Positions 9,157 to 17,606 of a DNA stretch of 64,000 nt are shown in pieces. Made by a program: the position numbers and the translations under genes. The notes below the pieces were generated by a model. That model made no database searches. It saw only the letters and a list, made by a program, of their open reading frames with translations, and was not told the origin of the DNA. Source of the stretch: Dyella sp. S184 (GTDB taxonomy: Bacteria; Pseudomonadota; Gammaproteobacteria; Xanthomonadales; Rhodanobacteraceae); NCBI RefSeq assembly GCF_009766065.1, contig NZ_LMUE01000012.1, positions 186,001 to 250,000 of the forward strand. Reading direction: 5' to 3'. Each line of letters begins with the position of its first letter. Position 1 is the stretch's first letter.

Positions 9157-10077
9157 ATGGACACCTCTGAGCGCCTTGACGGGCGCGCACTTTTCTACAT
9201 CGGCATCGCGCTGCTGACCTGGTCGTCGGCGTACGCCGCGATTGCCTATGCGCTGGCCTCGTTCACCCCGGGCGAGGTGGCGTTCGCGCGGCTGACGATC
9301 GGCTCGCTGTGCTTCGCCGTGCTGCTGCTGGTGAGGCGCGTGCCGCTACCCGCGCGACGCGACTGGCCGCAGCTGGCGTTGCTCGGCGTGATCGGGCTGA
9401 CCGTGTATCACCTGTGCCTCAACTACGCGGAAACACGCATCGCCAGCGGTACCGCGGCGATCCTTATCTCGCTGGTTCCCGCCGCCACCGCTGCGGTATC
9501 GGCGATCTGGCTGCATGAACGCTTGTCCGCGCGCACGCTGACCGGCCTTGGCATAGCGCTGGTCGGTGTGGTGATGGTGGTGCTGGCCAGCGGCAAGCAG
9601 GTGAAGTTCGAACCGATGGCGGCGCTGGTATTGCTCAGCGTGCTCGCCTCGGCGATTTACTGGGTCGGCCAGAAGCCATTGTTCGCGCGCAACAGCATGG
9701 TCGGCGTTACCGCATTCACGTTTTTCGCCGGTACGCTCGGTGCGCTGCCGTTCGGTACGGGCGTAGCGCAGGCGCTCATCGCTGCGCCGTGGTCGCATAT
9801 CGCCGCGTTGCTGTGGCTGGGCATCGCGCCCACCTTCATCGGTTATCTCGCGTGGAATGCCGCGTTGCGCCGGGTCTCTGCTTCGCAGGTCTCCAGCTTC
9901 ATCTACTTTTCGCCGCCGATCGCGGTGTTGATCGGCTGGCTATGGCTGGGCGAGCGCCCCGGTATGCTGACCCTGGTTGGTGGCGTGGTCACCGTTGGTG
10001 GCGTGGTGCTGGCGAATGCGCGGCGGCGGACCGCACCGATCGTTCCGGTAGCGTCCGACACCTGCGAACAGAACTGA
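9157..10077 (+). CDS. EamA/DMT-family transporter
   Basis: About 306 residues with ten predicted transmembrane helices arranged as two EamA repeats, the drug/metabolite transporter fold. It probably exports an amino acid or another small metabolite through the inner membrane. The frame is open from an ATG at 9124, but the second ATG at 9157 gives the usual short hydrophilic start (MDTSERL) before the first helix; either is possible. It is divergent from an Lrp-type regulator, which suggests amino-acid-responsive control. Confidence 0.9.
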   Translation: MDTSERLDGRALFYIGIALLTWSSAYAAIAYALASFTPGEVAFARLTIGSLCFAVLLLVRRVPLPARRDWPQLALLGVIGLTVYHLCLNYAETRIASGTAAILISLVPAATAAVSAIWLHERLSARTLTGLGIALVGVVMVVLASGKQVKFEPMAALVLLSVLASAIYWVGQKPLFARNSMVGVTAFTFFAGTLGALPFGTGVAQALIAAPWSHIAALLWLGIAPTFIGYLAWNAALRRVSASQVSSFIYFSPPIAVLIGWLWLGERPGMLTLVGGVVTVGGVVLANARRRTAPIVPVASDTCEQN

Positions 10078-10097
10078 ACCAGTTAGAGGGCAGCGGC

Positions 10098-10796
10098 ATG
10101 TACGAGCTGTATATCGCCAACAAGAACTACTCGTCCTGGTCGTTGCGGCCATGGCTGCTGTTGAGTGAACTCGGCATTATATTCGAGGAGCGGCTGGTGT
10201 CGTTCGCGCCCGGCACCGGATCGAGCTGGAGTGCCTTTCGCGCATTCTCGCCGAATGGCAAGGTGCCGTGCCTGCACGATGGCGACACGGTGGTATGGGA
10301 TTCCCTGGCGATTGCGGAGTATCTGGCCGATCGTCATCCGGGAGTGTGGCCGGCCGATCCGAAGGCGCGCGCATGGGCTCGCTGTGCGGCCGCCGAGATG
10401 CATTCGGGCTTCAGCGCCCTGCGCATGTATTGCGCGTTGAGCTGCGGTTTGCGCATCCGCTTGCGTGACGATCTGCCAGCGGCGTTGCACAGCGATATCG
10501 CGCGTATCGATGAGTTGTGGCGTGAGGGTCTGGCCCGCTTTGGTGGCCCGTTCCTGGCTGGCAACGCGTTCGGTGCAGTCGATGCGTTCTTCGCGCCGGT
10601 TGCCTTCCGCATCCAGACCTATGGCTTGGCGCTGAGTGATACGGCGACTGCCTACGCGCAACGCCTGCGCGAACTGCCGCCGATGCGTCGCTGGTATGCC
10701 GACGCGCTGCAGGAGAGCTGGCGTGATGCGGAGCACGAGGAAGAGGTGAAGCAGTTCGGCACCTTGCTGGCGGACTTGCGCGTGCCGGCAGGCTGA
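10098..10796 (+). CDS. glutathione S-transferase family protein
   Basis: 232 residues beginning MYELYIANKNYSSWSLRPW, a GST-like N-terminal domain with Ser residues at the activating position, the cis-Pro motif GKVPCL, then a helical C-terminal domain. It follows the EamA gene by 20 bp on the same strand, so the two are probably co-transcribed. The sequence resembles the YfcF/maleylacetoacetate-isomerase-like branch more than classic detoxifying GSTs, but the class is uncertain. Confidence 0.87.
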   Translation: MYELYIANKNYSSWSLRPWLLLSELGIIFEERLVSFAPGTGSSWSAFRAFSPNGKVPCLHDGDTVVWDSLAIAEYLADRHPGVWPADPKARAWARCAAAEMHSGFSALRMYCALSCGLRIRLRDDLPAALHSDIARIDELWREGLARFGGPFLAGNAFGAVDAFFAPVAFRIQTYGLALSDTATAYAQRLRELPPMRRWYADALQESWRDAEHEEEVKQFGTLLADLRVPAG

Positions 10797-10803
10797 TGTC
10801 GTT

Positions 10804-11457
10804 TCAGGGCTGCACAGACAGCGGCGTGCGCCGCACCTGCCAGCGTCCCAGTGCAACCAGCAACAACGCGACTGCGACGAATACCAGCAGCACCGCGCAG
10901 GCATCGACCAGTACGAGCAGATAACCCAGCTTCGTGACGTCGAGGAACGGATAGGGATACCAGTGATCCACTGCGCCACGCGCCAGCACGTAGGCGAAAT
11001 AGGTAGCCGGATACAACTGCCAGACGATAACCTGCGGCCAGCGCAGCGTCGCCTTCGGCACCGCCAGCCACCAGTACAGCAGGAACAGCACCGGCATCAC
11101 CACGTGCAGGATATTGTCGGTGACGATCTGCCAGCCCTGCGGCTGCCATAGCTGGCGCAGCATCAGGTTGTAGATCGCTGCGACGATGACGATGCTCATC
11201 GAGATCGCGGTATGCACGTCGGGCCGGGTGAAGAAACGGCTGAGTGTTCCACGCGGCCCGCGTGCATCGGCAGTCAGCGCCAGTGCCACCAGCACGTTGG
11301 TCAGGATGGTGAAGTAGCCGATATAGGTCCATACCCCGGCCAGTGCACCTTGCCCATTCGCTATGCTCAGCTGGATCGACAAAAGCAGTTGTAGCGCGAG
11401 CGTGAACCAGCCGAGCAGGGCGGCAATGGCGGCGAACAAGCGGTAACGGTTCGGCAT
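10804..11457 (-). CDS. Pr6Pr family integral membrane protein
   Basis: 217 residues with about six hydrophobic helices and the segments GYFTILTN and LYPATYFAYVLARG that typify Pr6Pr-family membrane proteins. The molecular function of the family is unknown. The start ATG at 11457 (MPNRYRLF) is preferred over an upstream in-frame GTG at 11469. The gene converges with the GST gene, their stops being 8 bp apart. No regulatory context is visible. Confidence 0.8.
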   Translation of the reverse strand: MPNRYRLFAAIAALLGWFTLALQLLLSIQLSIANGQGALAGVWTYIGYFTILTNVLVALALTADARGPRGTLSRFFTRPDVHTAISMSIVIVAAIYNLMLRQLWQPQGWQIVTDNILHVVMPVLFLLYWWLAVPKATLRWPQVIVWQLYPATYFAYVLARGAVDHWYPYPFLDVTKLGYLLVLVDACAVLLVFVAVALLLVALGRWQVRRTPLSVQP

Positions 11458-11525
11458 GGACGCAATCACTCGATGGGATCAGGCCGATTCGATCTGGTAA
11501 GAGATCCGTGTCACGGGTCTGCAGC

Positions 11526-12281
11526 CTAAAGCTTGTACGCCCGATGGATCGCCACGATCCCGCCACTCAGGTTGCGCACTTCGACGCGGCCGAAGCCGGC
11601 GCGCTCCATCATGCCTTTGAGGGTCTGCTGATCCGGATGCTTGCGGATCGACTCGGCGAGGTACTGGTAGCTGTCGGCGTCGCCGGCGAACAGCTGGCCC
11701 AGCTTCGGCAACACCTTGAACGAGTGGAAATCATAGAGCTTGCCGAACAGCTCGCTCTGCACCTTGGAGAACTCCAGCACCAGCAGGCGGCCGCCGGGCT
11801 TGAGCACGCGGCAGATGTCGGCCAGTGCCTTGTCCTTGTCAGTGACATTGCGCAGGCCGAACGCCATCGTCACCGCATCGAACGAGTTGTCCGGGAACGG
11901 CAGTACTTCGGCGTTGAGTTGTGCCCAGCGCAGGCCGCTGACCAGACCACGATCAGTCATGCGATCGCGGCCGACGCCAAGCATCGCGGCGTTGATGTCG
12001 CCGACCACCACTTCACCCGCGTCGCCGACAACGGGCTTCAGCAGCGCGGCGATGTCGCCGGTGCCGCCGGCCAGGTCCAGCACGCGGTCGCCGCGGCGCA
12101 CACCGCTGATGGCCACGAAATGCCGTTTCCACAGCCGGTGCACGCCGAACGACATCAGGTCGTTCATCAGGTCGTAGCTGCGCGCGACCGAGGTGAATAC
12201 CTGGCCGACCAGCTTCTGCTTGTCACCGACCGGGACGTCGCGGAAGCCGAAATGGGTGGTCTTGGATTGCGGATCGTTCAT
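11526..12281 (-). CDS. ubiE: ubiquinone/menaquinone biosynthesis C-methyltransferase
   Basis: 251 residues. SAM-dependent methyltransferase acting on 2-polyprenyl-6-methoxy-1,4-benzoquinol in ubiquinone synthesis (and on demethylmenaquinone where that exists). The SAM motif [12 protein letters not shown] and the UbiE signatures near both ends (a [10 protein letters not shown] stretch and [15 protein letters not shown]) are present. Length is as in E. coli UbiE. It lies 10 bp downstream of the amidohydrolase stop on the opposite end of a minus-strand pair. Confidence 0.96.
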   Translation of the reverse strand: MNDPQSKTTHFGFRDVPVGDKQKLVGQVFTSVARSYDLMNDLMSFGVHRLWKRHFVAISGVRRGDRVLDLAGGTGDIAALLKPVVGDAGEVVVGDINAAMLGVGRDRMTDRGLVSGLRWAQLNAEVLPFPDNSFDAVTMAFGLRNVTDKDKALADICRVLKPGGRLLVLEFSKVQSELFGKLYDFHSFKVLPKLGQLFAGDADSYQYLAESIRKHPDQQTLKGMMERAGFGRVEVRNLSGGIVAIHRAYKL

Positions 12282-12291
12282 ACGCGTAATG

Positions 12292-13647
12292 CTACAGGGT
12301 TGGCTTGCCGCCGTCCTTGTAGACCACGCCGTCCTTCATCACGAAACTGACATGCTGCATCGTGGTGATGTCGTCCAGCGGGTTGCCGGGTACGGCGATC
12401 ACGTCAGCCTGGCGGCCCACCGCAATCTGCCCCAGCTGGTCCTGCTTGTGCAGCAGTTCGGCGGCATGGGTGGTGGCGGCCTGCAGCACGAACATCGGCG
12501 GCATGCCGGCCTGCACCATGTACTCGAACTCCTTCGCATTCTCGCCGTGCGGATAGACGCCGGCATCGGTGCCGAACGCGATCTTCACGCCGGCCCGGTA
12601 CGCCTTGCCGGCGGTGGCCTGGATGATTGGGCCGACCTGCTCCGCCTTGGCAGCGACCTGTGGCGGGTACCAGCCTTCCTTCGCTTTCCCTTCGACGAAC
12701 TTGCCGGCGATGATGGTCGGCACGTACCAGGTGCCGTGCTCCTTCATCAGCTTGATGTCTTCGTCATCCATGAACGTGCCGTGCTCGATCGAGTCGACGC
12801 CGCCGAGCACCGCGCGGCGGATCGCTTCGGCGCCGTGCGCATGCGCCGCCACGGTGAAGCCGTAATCGTGCGCGGCGGCGACGACGGCCTTGATCTCCTC
12901 GAGGGTCATCTGCGAATTGCCGACACTGCTGCTCTCGTCGAGCACGCCGCCGGAGGGCATGATCTTGACCAGGTCGGCGCCGTCCTTGTAGTGCTGGCGC
13001 ACGGCTTTCCAGGCGTCTTCGGGCGAATTGATGATGCCGTCCTTGGGGTCGGGATCGCCCTGCAGGTCCCAGCGATAGCCGTCGGTTGGGTCGGCGTGGC
13101 CGCCAGTGGTGCCGACGAACTGGCCGGCACTGAAGATGCGTGGTCCGGGCACCAGGCCGGCATTGATCGCATTGCGCAGCGCGATGGATTCATTGTGCTC
13201 GTCGCCGACGTTGCGCACCGTGGTGAAGCCAGCCAGCAGGGTGCGCTTGGCGTAGACCGTGCCCTCGATTGCGTAGTCGGCGGGATTCAGACGGAACTGG
13301 TCGCTGTAGGTGGTCTTGCTGAACTGCATGGTCAGGTGGGTGTGCGAATCGATCAGGCCCGGCATGCAGGTGGCGTCGGCGAGTTCGATCTGCTGGAAGC
13401 CGGCGCCGGCCTTGTTCGCGGCATCCTGGTAGGGCTTGCCGTCAAGGCTGCCGCTGCGCAGCTCCTTGATGCGTCCGTCTTCGACGATTACGGTAGTGGG
13501 ACCCAGCAGCTTGCCGGCCACAGGGTCGACCAGGCGGGCGCAATGCAGCACGCTGACCTCGTGGCTTGCGGGTGCGTCGGTAGCCAACGCGGCGGCTGGC
13601 AGCGACAGGGCGATGGCAGCAAGGGCGAGCGCGCGGCTGGTGGTCAT
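12292..13647 (-). CDS. secreted amidohydrolase (imidazolonepropionase-like/Xaa-Pro dipeptidase-like)
   Basis: 451 residues with a signal peptide ending near ALA/TDAPA and an amidohydrolase-superfamily TIM barrel. Metal ligands are visible: His102 and His104 in GLIDSHTHL, a Lys/His set in LVKIMPSGG and AAHAHG, EHGTF, and the C-terminal catalytic Asp in FGTDAG. Secreted members of this family hydrolyse cyclic amides or Xaa-Pro/Xaa-Arg dipeptides. The start ATG at 13647 was chosen because it begins the signal peptide. The peptide-rich neighbourhood fits a dipeptidase, but the substrate is inferred. Confidence 0.88.
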   Translation of the reverse strand: MTTSRALALAAIALSLPAAALATDAPASHEVSVLHCARLVDPVAGKLLGPTTVIVEDGRIKELRSGSLDGKPYQDAANKAGAGFQQIELADATCMPGLIDSHTHLTMQFSKTTYSDQFRLNPADYAIEGTVYAKRTLLAGFTTVRNVGDEHNESIALRNAINAGLVPGPRIFSAGQFVGTTGGHADPTDGYRWDLQGDPDPKDGIINSPEDAWKAVRQHYKDGADLVKIMPSGGVLDESSSVGNSQMTLEEIKAVVAAAHDYGFTVAAHAHGAEAIRRAVLGGVDSIEHGTFMDDEDIKLMKEHGTWYVPTIIAGKFVEGKAKEGWYPPQVAAKAEQVGPIIQATAGKAYRAGVKIAFGTDAGVYPHGENAKEFEYMVQAGMPPMFVLQAATTHAAELLHKQDQLGQIAVGRQADVIAVPGNPLDDITTMQHVSFVMKDGVVYKDGGKPTL

Positions 13648-14569
13648 GGATGGTCTTCCGGCGGGGCAAGCGGCCATCTTAGGCGTGCATGCCGGCCACC
13701 GTCACCGTGACATTAGGCATGGCGATCCCCTGCGAATGCTTGTGTACCGCGTGTGGCCAAGGCGCTCAGCACATTGGTCTGCCGGGGAGCTGGGTGATGC
13801 GCTGATATCCCCTGGTTGCCGATTTATTTATCGCGCTGCGCATGGCGATGGCGAACTGCAACGGTAGCAATGTTATTTCCCACTTGGTGGTATTTGCATG
13901 CGTGTTTATGGCGGTCAAGGCGCGCCGCAATATAATACGAATATCGTTGTAATTTACGATTATGCCAGGCCATGACTTGGCTTTATCAATCGGCTTGTCG
14001 TAGCCCTTCGCAGATACCGTCGAATTCTGTAATCGCGTAGCATTACCTACAGAACAGGGGCTTCGATCAATGCATCAGCTTGGCGCCGTATCGCGCATGG
14101 GTTGATGTGCGATTTCTGCAAGAGACGTCGTGCTTTCATCAGTTCCGATCTCGCTGTTTGCCCTGATGGCAAATAGCTGGATCGGCTGCGTGGAACAATG
14201 CACGAAAGGCACCTGGAACAGGGCAGAAACAGAGATAAGTGGGTTGCGTTTGCCCTGCTTGTCTCAATCCAGGATTTCGAAGGATCGATGGCTGATGAAC
14301 CGATTGGGCAACACGCATCTCAACACCTGGATACCGATCGGGCAAACAAGCCGACTTCTGATTTGCGTGCTTGGCAGCTGCTGGAAGCTGTCTTGTGCTG
14401 ACAACACCGCGTCAACTTCCATTCCTTGGCAATTGAACTGACATCACGGCAGCGAATAGCTGTTGCGTTGAGGTCAGCTCGTACCCTGATTTTATGTGTT
14501 GCTACTACCGGCGTGGCTTGCACGTCCTGCGACACTTTTATCCCGACTCAAAAGCATGGAGCTGTATTG
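13648..14569. other. 920-bp gene-poor region upstream of autotransporter
   Basis: No convincing gene. Base composition drops compared with the flanks, especially at 13860-13960. There is a good -10-like TATAAT at about 13931 inside an A/T-rich stretch, but no clear -35. A 67-codon open frame at 14198-14401 (starting MHERHLEQ) has protein-like hydrophilic composition but a poor ribosome-binding site and no family I recognise. The stretch may hold the long leader of the autotransporter gene or the remains of a lost gene. Confidence 0.4.
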
Positions 14570-17458
14570 ATGAGCCTGATTAATCGTCACAACGCAATCG
14601 CACTTGCCGTGGCTATTGCCTTGACCAGCACGCTGACAGCTTGTGGCGGCGGAGGTGGGGGCAATGTTCGACCAACCCCCATCGCCCCGCCACCTGCGCC
14701 CGCACCGGCACCAGCGCCCGCACCGGCACCGGCACCGGCACCGGCACCGCCTCCGTCCGGCTACAACCCGAGCCAGCTTGATCCGGAAAACGTTCCGCAG
14801 GCGTGGGCGATCGGCGGCAGCCCGACCAGCAATCAAGGACAGGGCGTGGAGGTGGGTATCATCGATTCGGGTGCGCAAGCAGACAATCCCGCACTCGTAA
14901 ATCGCATCAGCTGGTTCAAGGATTACGTCGATCCCACCAATACGACGCCGCAGGACCCGTACGGCCACGGTACGGTCATGGCAGAGATGATCGGCGGCAC
15001 GGCGAATGCAGACGGCCCCAGTGGATCCTACAACTACGGTGGCGTGGCGCCGCAGTCATCACTGTATGTGGCGCGGATCAGCGACGGCTCAGGCAACTAC
15101 GACTTGAATTTGGTGCCGCAGGCCCTGTCCGATCTGACCGCGCAGGGAGTCAAACTGATCAACAACTCCTATGGCGGCTCCACATTGATCACGAGTGTTG
15201 CCTTCAACAATAGTGAGGTAGTAGCGGACTACACCACCTTCTCGTCGGTCATTGGAAACCAGCAGCTGGCAGTTTGGGCGGCTGGCAACAGCGGCAATGC
15301 GCAACCCAGCGTGGAAGCGGGCCTCCCATATTTCCACCCGGATATCCAGCAAAACTGGCTCGCGGTAGTCAATGTGGAGCTGAATTCCAGCGGCCAGGTG
15401 ACGGGCCTTGATCCCACGTCCAATGCCTGCGGCGTGGCAGCGTCATGGTGCCTGGCTGCCCCAGGTTACATCTACTTCACACCGGTGGCCGGTACGGTGT
15501 TCTCAACGGGAGTCGGGGACGGTACCTCAGCTTCCGCAGCGGTGGTTACCGGTGTAGCCGCCCTGGTGTGGCAGCGCTTTCCTTATTTCACTGCAACGAA
15601 TGTTCAGGAGACTCTGCTCACGACTGCCACGCCGCTGGGAGATCCATCTCTGTTCGGCTATGGCCTGGTCAACGCGCTTAAGGCGGTGAACGGCCCCGCT
15701 GCATTCAATTGGGGCGGATTCATCGTCAATAACATGCCTAACGGAACTACCGGCGTATTTGCCAACGACATCAGTGGTACGGGTTCATTGGTGCTCGGAG
15801 GATTCGATCTGGGTACCCTGGTGCTCACCGGCAACAACACCTACACCGGTGGCACGACAATCGAGTCAGGCACGCTGAATCTGACAGGTTCTCTCGCCTC
15901 CGATGTCTCGGTGGGAAGTAGTGGGTTGGTGGTGGGTGGGTTGGAGGGATCCGGAACCATCAATGGCAACCTAACCAGCTCCGGCTTTGTGTACAGCATG
16001 AATGGCGGACTCAAGATCAATGGCAATTACACCGTGCAGGTGGGAACCACAAACGAAGGTACTCCCAGCGAGGAAACCGACATCGAGCTGGGTAGCCCGC
16101 TGCGGGTTTCGGGGACGGCAACGTTAAACAGTTCGCCGGTTGTTGCGGTTATACCCAACGGCTATACACCACAAATCGAAGAACCGCTGCTTTACGCTGG
16201 GGCTATCTCGGGTACATTCAGTTCGCTCGGAATCGGCCTGAGTGGGAGCGGGACTCCCATCTACTACACCGGTACGCTTTCCTATACGCCCATCGAAGTT
16301 GATGTTGCGCTCACGCGTGAATCCGTTTCGAGTGTTGCAGAAGCGGTGATGCCGCAGGTCGCAACAACGCAGCAGACGGCGCAGCATATCGAAGCGGCGT
16401 TGAAGCAGGCGGATCAATGGGCTGTGAACAGCCCTGCCCAACATGAAACGTTCCTCAATGCCGCGGGTGAATTCCTGCATGCGGACTCGATCGCGGAGGC
16501 GGCAGCGTCGATCAACAGCCTATCCGGTCAGTTGCTAGCATCATCGCAGGGCTTGACGTTCGAACAGGCTGGCATCGTGAATCGCACGGTGGCCGATCGC
16601 CTGACGGATATCGGTAATGGCGGTTCGCAGCAGGGTGCCTGGTTCCAGGGCACCGGCGCGAGTGGTGATATCGCGCGCAGCGGTTATGCCACTGGTAGCT
16701 ACACGGGTGGTGGTGCTGTCGTTGGCTACGATGCTGCCTTGTCCGACTCTTTCAGTCTGGGTGCCGGACTGGATTGGAATCGCCTGGGTTCCACTTACAC
16801 CATGCAGGGCGGTACCAGCAGTTCGCGCAGCACGGGCGGCATGCTGTACGGCAAGTGGACGGACAACAATGTGTACCTCTCCGGCCGGCTTGGTCAGGAC
16901 TGGATTTCCAGTTCGGTCAGTCGGTGGGCCGATCTCGGCATCACGCCCGCGGCGATCTACAGCACGCGCCACGACCGCATGGATTCGGCCTATCTGGAGG
17001 CGGGTTACAACGCCCGATCCGACGCGTGGACGACGACGCCATTCGTGTCATTGGGTGACGGATATCTTTCGCGTGGAACGATTGCCGAGCAGGGTGCGGG
17101 TGGTTTCGGCATAGCGGCAGGTAGTGAAAACTTCAATCAGAGCAATGCCCAGATCGGCGCGCGTATCGCCTATCACTGGATCTGGAATGGCGGCCAGATG
17201 TCGATCAAGGGCTTTGCCTTGTACCAGCGCGTCCTGGCCGGTAGCGACCTTGGCTTCACCGCCGCCTATGCCGGTGCGCCGGATGCAACATTTCAGCTGG
17301 AAGGCGTGAATTCGCCACGGAACTCAGGCTGGGTTGGCCTGGGCCTCAACACCGTGCTGGATAACCGCTGGTCGTGGTTCGTCAATCTGGACGAACAGGT
17401 CGCGTCAGGTGGTACCAAGGCCAGCGTGCTGAGCGCAGGGGCGCAATACAGCTTCTGA
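14570..17458 (+). CDS. autotransporter subtilisin-like serine protease with lipoprotein signal (SphB1/NalP type)
   Basis: 962 residues. The signal peptide ends in the lipobox LTAC (Cys25), followed by six Gly and nine Ala-Pro repeats (residues 43-60) as a flexible stalk. The S8 subtilase domain has a complete triad: Asp99 (GIIDSG), His133 (GHGT) and Ser320 (GTSAS). A passenger region with autotransporter-type repeats (NNTYTGGTTIESGTLNL) follows. The last ~270 residues form a beta-barrel translocator ending in the aromatic C-terminus AQYSF. It should be a surface-anchored protease that may mature itself or other autotransporters. The start at 14570 places the lipobox correctly; the open frame extends further upstream without sense. 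Confidence 0.92.
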   Translation: MSLINRHNAIALAVAIALTSTLTACGGGGGGNVRPTPIAPPPAPAPAPAPAPAPAPAPAPPPSGYNPSQLDPENVPQAWAIGGSPTSNQGQGVEVGIIDSGAQADNPALVNRISWFKDYVDPTNTTPQDPYGHGTVMAEMIGGTANADGPSGSYNYGGVAPQSSLYVARISDGSGNYDLNLVPQALSDLTAQGVKLINNSYGGSTLITSVAFNNSEVVADYTTFSSVIGNQQLAVWAAGNSGNAQPSVEAGLPYFHPDIQQNWLAVVNVELNSSGQVTGLDPTSNACGVAASWCLAAPGYIYFTPVAGTVFSTGVGDGTSASAAVVTGVAALVWQRFPYFTATNVQETLLTTATPLGDPSLFGYGLVNALKAVNGPAAFNWGGFIVNNMPNGTTGVFANDISGTGSLVLGGFDLGTLVLTGNNTYTGGTTIESGTLNLTGSLASDVSVGSSGLVVGGLEGSGTINGNLTSSGFVYSMNGGLKINGNYTVQVGTTNEGTPSEETDIELGSPLRVSGTATLNSSPVVAVIPNGYTPQIEEPLLYAGAISGTFSSLGIGLSGSGTPIYYTGTLSYTPIEVDVALTRESVSSVAEAVMPQVATTQQTAQHIEAALKQADQWAVNSPAQHETFLNAAGEFLHADSIAEAAASINSLSGQLLASSQGLTFEQAGIVNRTVADRLTDIGNGGSQQGAWFQGTGASGDIARSGYATGSYTGGGAVVGYDAALSDSFSLGAGLDWNRLGSTYTMQGGTSSSRSTGGMLYGKWTDNNVYLSGRLGQDWISSSVSRWADLGITPAAIYSTRHDRMDSAYLEAGYNARSDAWTTTPFVSLGDGYLSRGTIAEQGAGGFGIAAGSENFNQSNAQIGARIAYHWIWNGGQMSIKGFALYQRVLAGSDLGFTAAYAGAPDATFQLEGVNSPRNSGWVGLGLNTVLDNRWSWFVNLDEQVASGGTKASVLSAGAQYSF
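14693..14752 (+). repeat. Ala-Pro codon repeat tract in autotransporter stalk
   Basis: Nine consecutive Ala-Pro codon pairs, mostly the same hexamer GCACCG with a few variants. Such near-perfect 6-bp repeats can change number by slippage in whole-codon steps, which would lengthen or shorten the stalk without breaking the frame. Confidence 0.75.
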
Positions 17459-17464
17459 TCGACG

Positions 17465-17508
17465 GCTGGTTGCATGGCGTCGACATAGGCCGATGCCATG
17501 CAACCAGC
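17465..17508 (+). terminator. hairpin after autotransporter gene
   Basis: Perfect 14-bp inverted repeat (17465-17478 with 17495-17508, arm GCTGGTTGCATGGC) with a 16-nt loop, beginning 7 bp after the stop at 17458. No immediate T-run follows (the nearest is TTTT about 10 nt later), so it may act as a weak terminator or as an mRNA 3' stabiliser. Confidence 0.5.
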
Positions 17509-17606
17509 AGATGATGGTTTTGAAGGATGCTCGAAATGAGTACCTGTTACGTGCGGACGATGAGACACGCCAACTAACGGTGATCCAGATCCCGTGCGCA
17601 GTACGC

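Noticed and set aside
12193..13710. 505-codon plus-strand frame
   Set aside because: Antisense of the amidohydrolase, whose metal motifs and signal peptide are clear.
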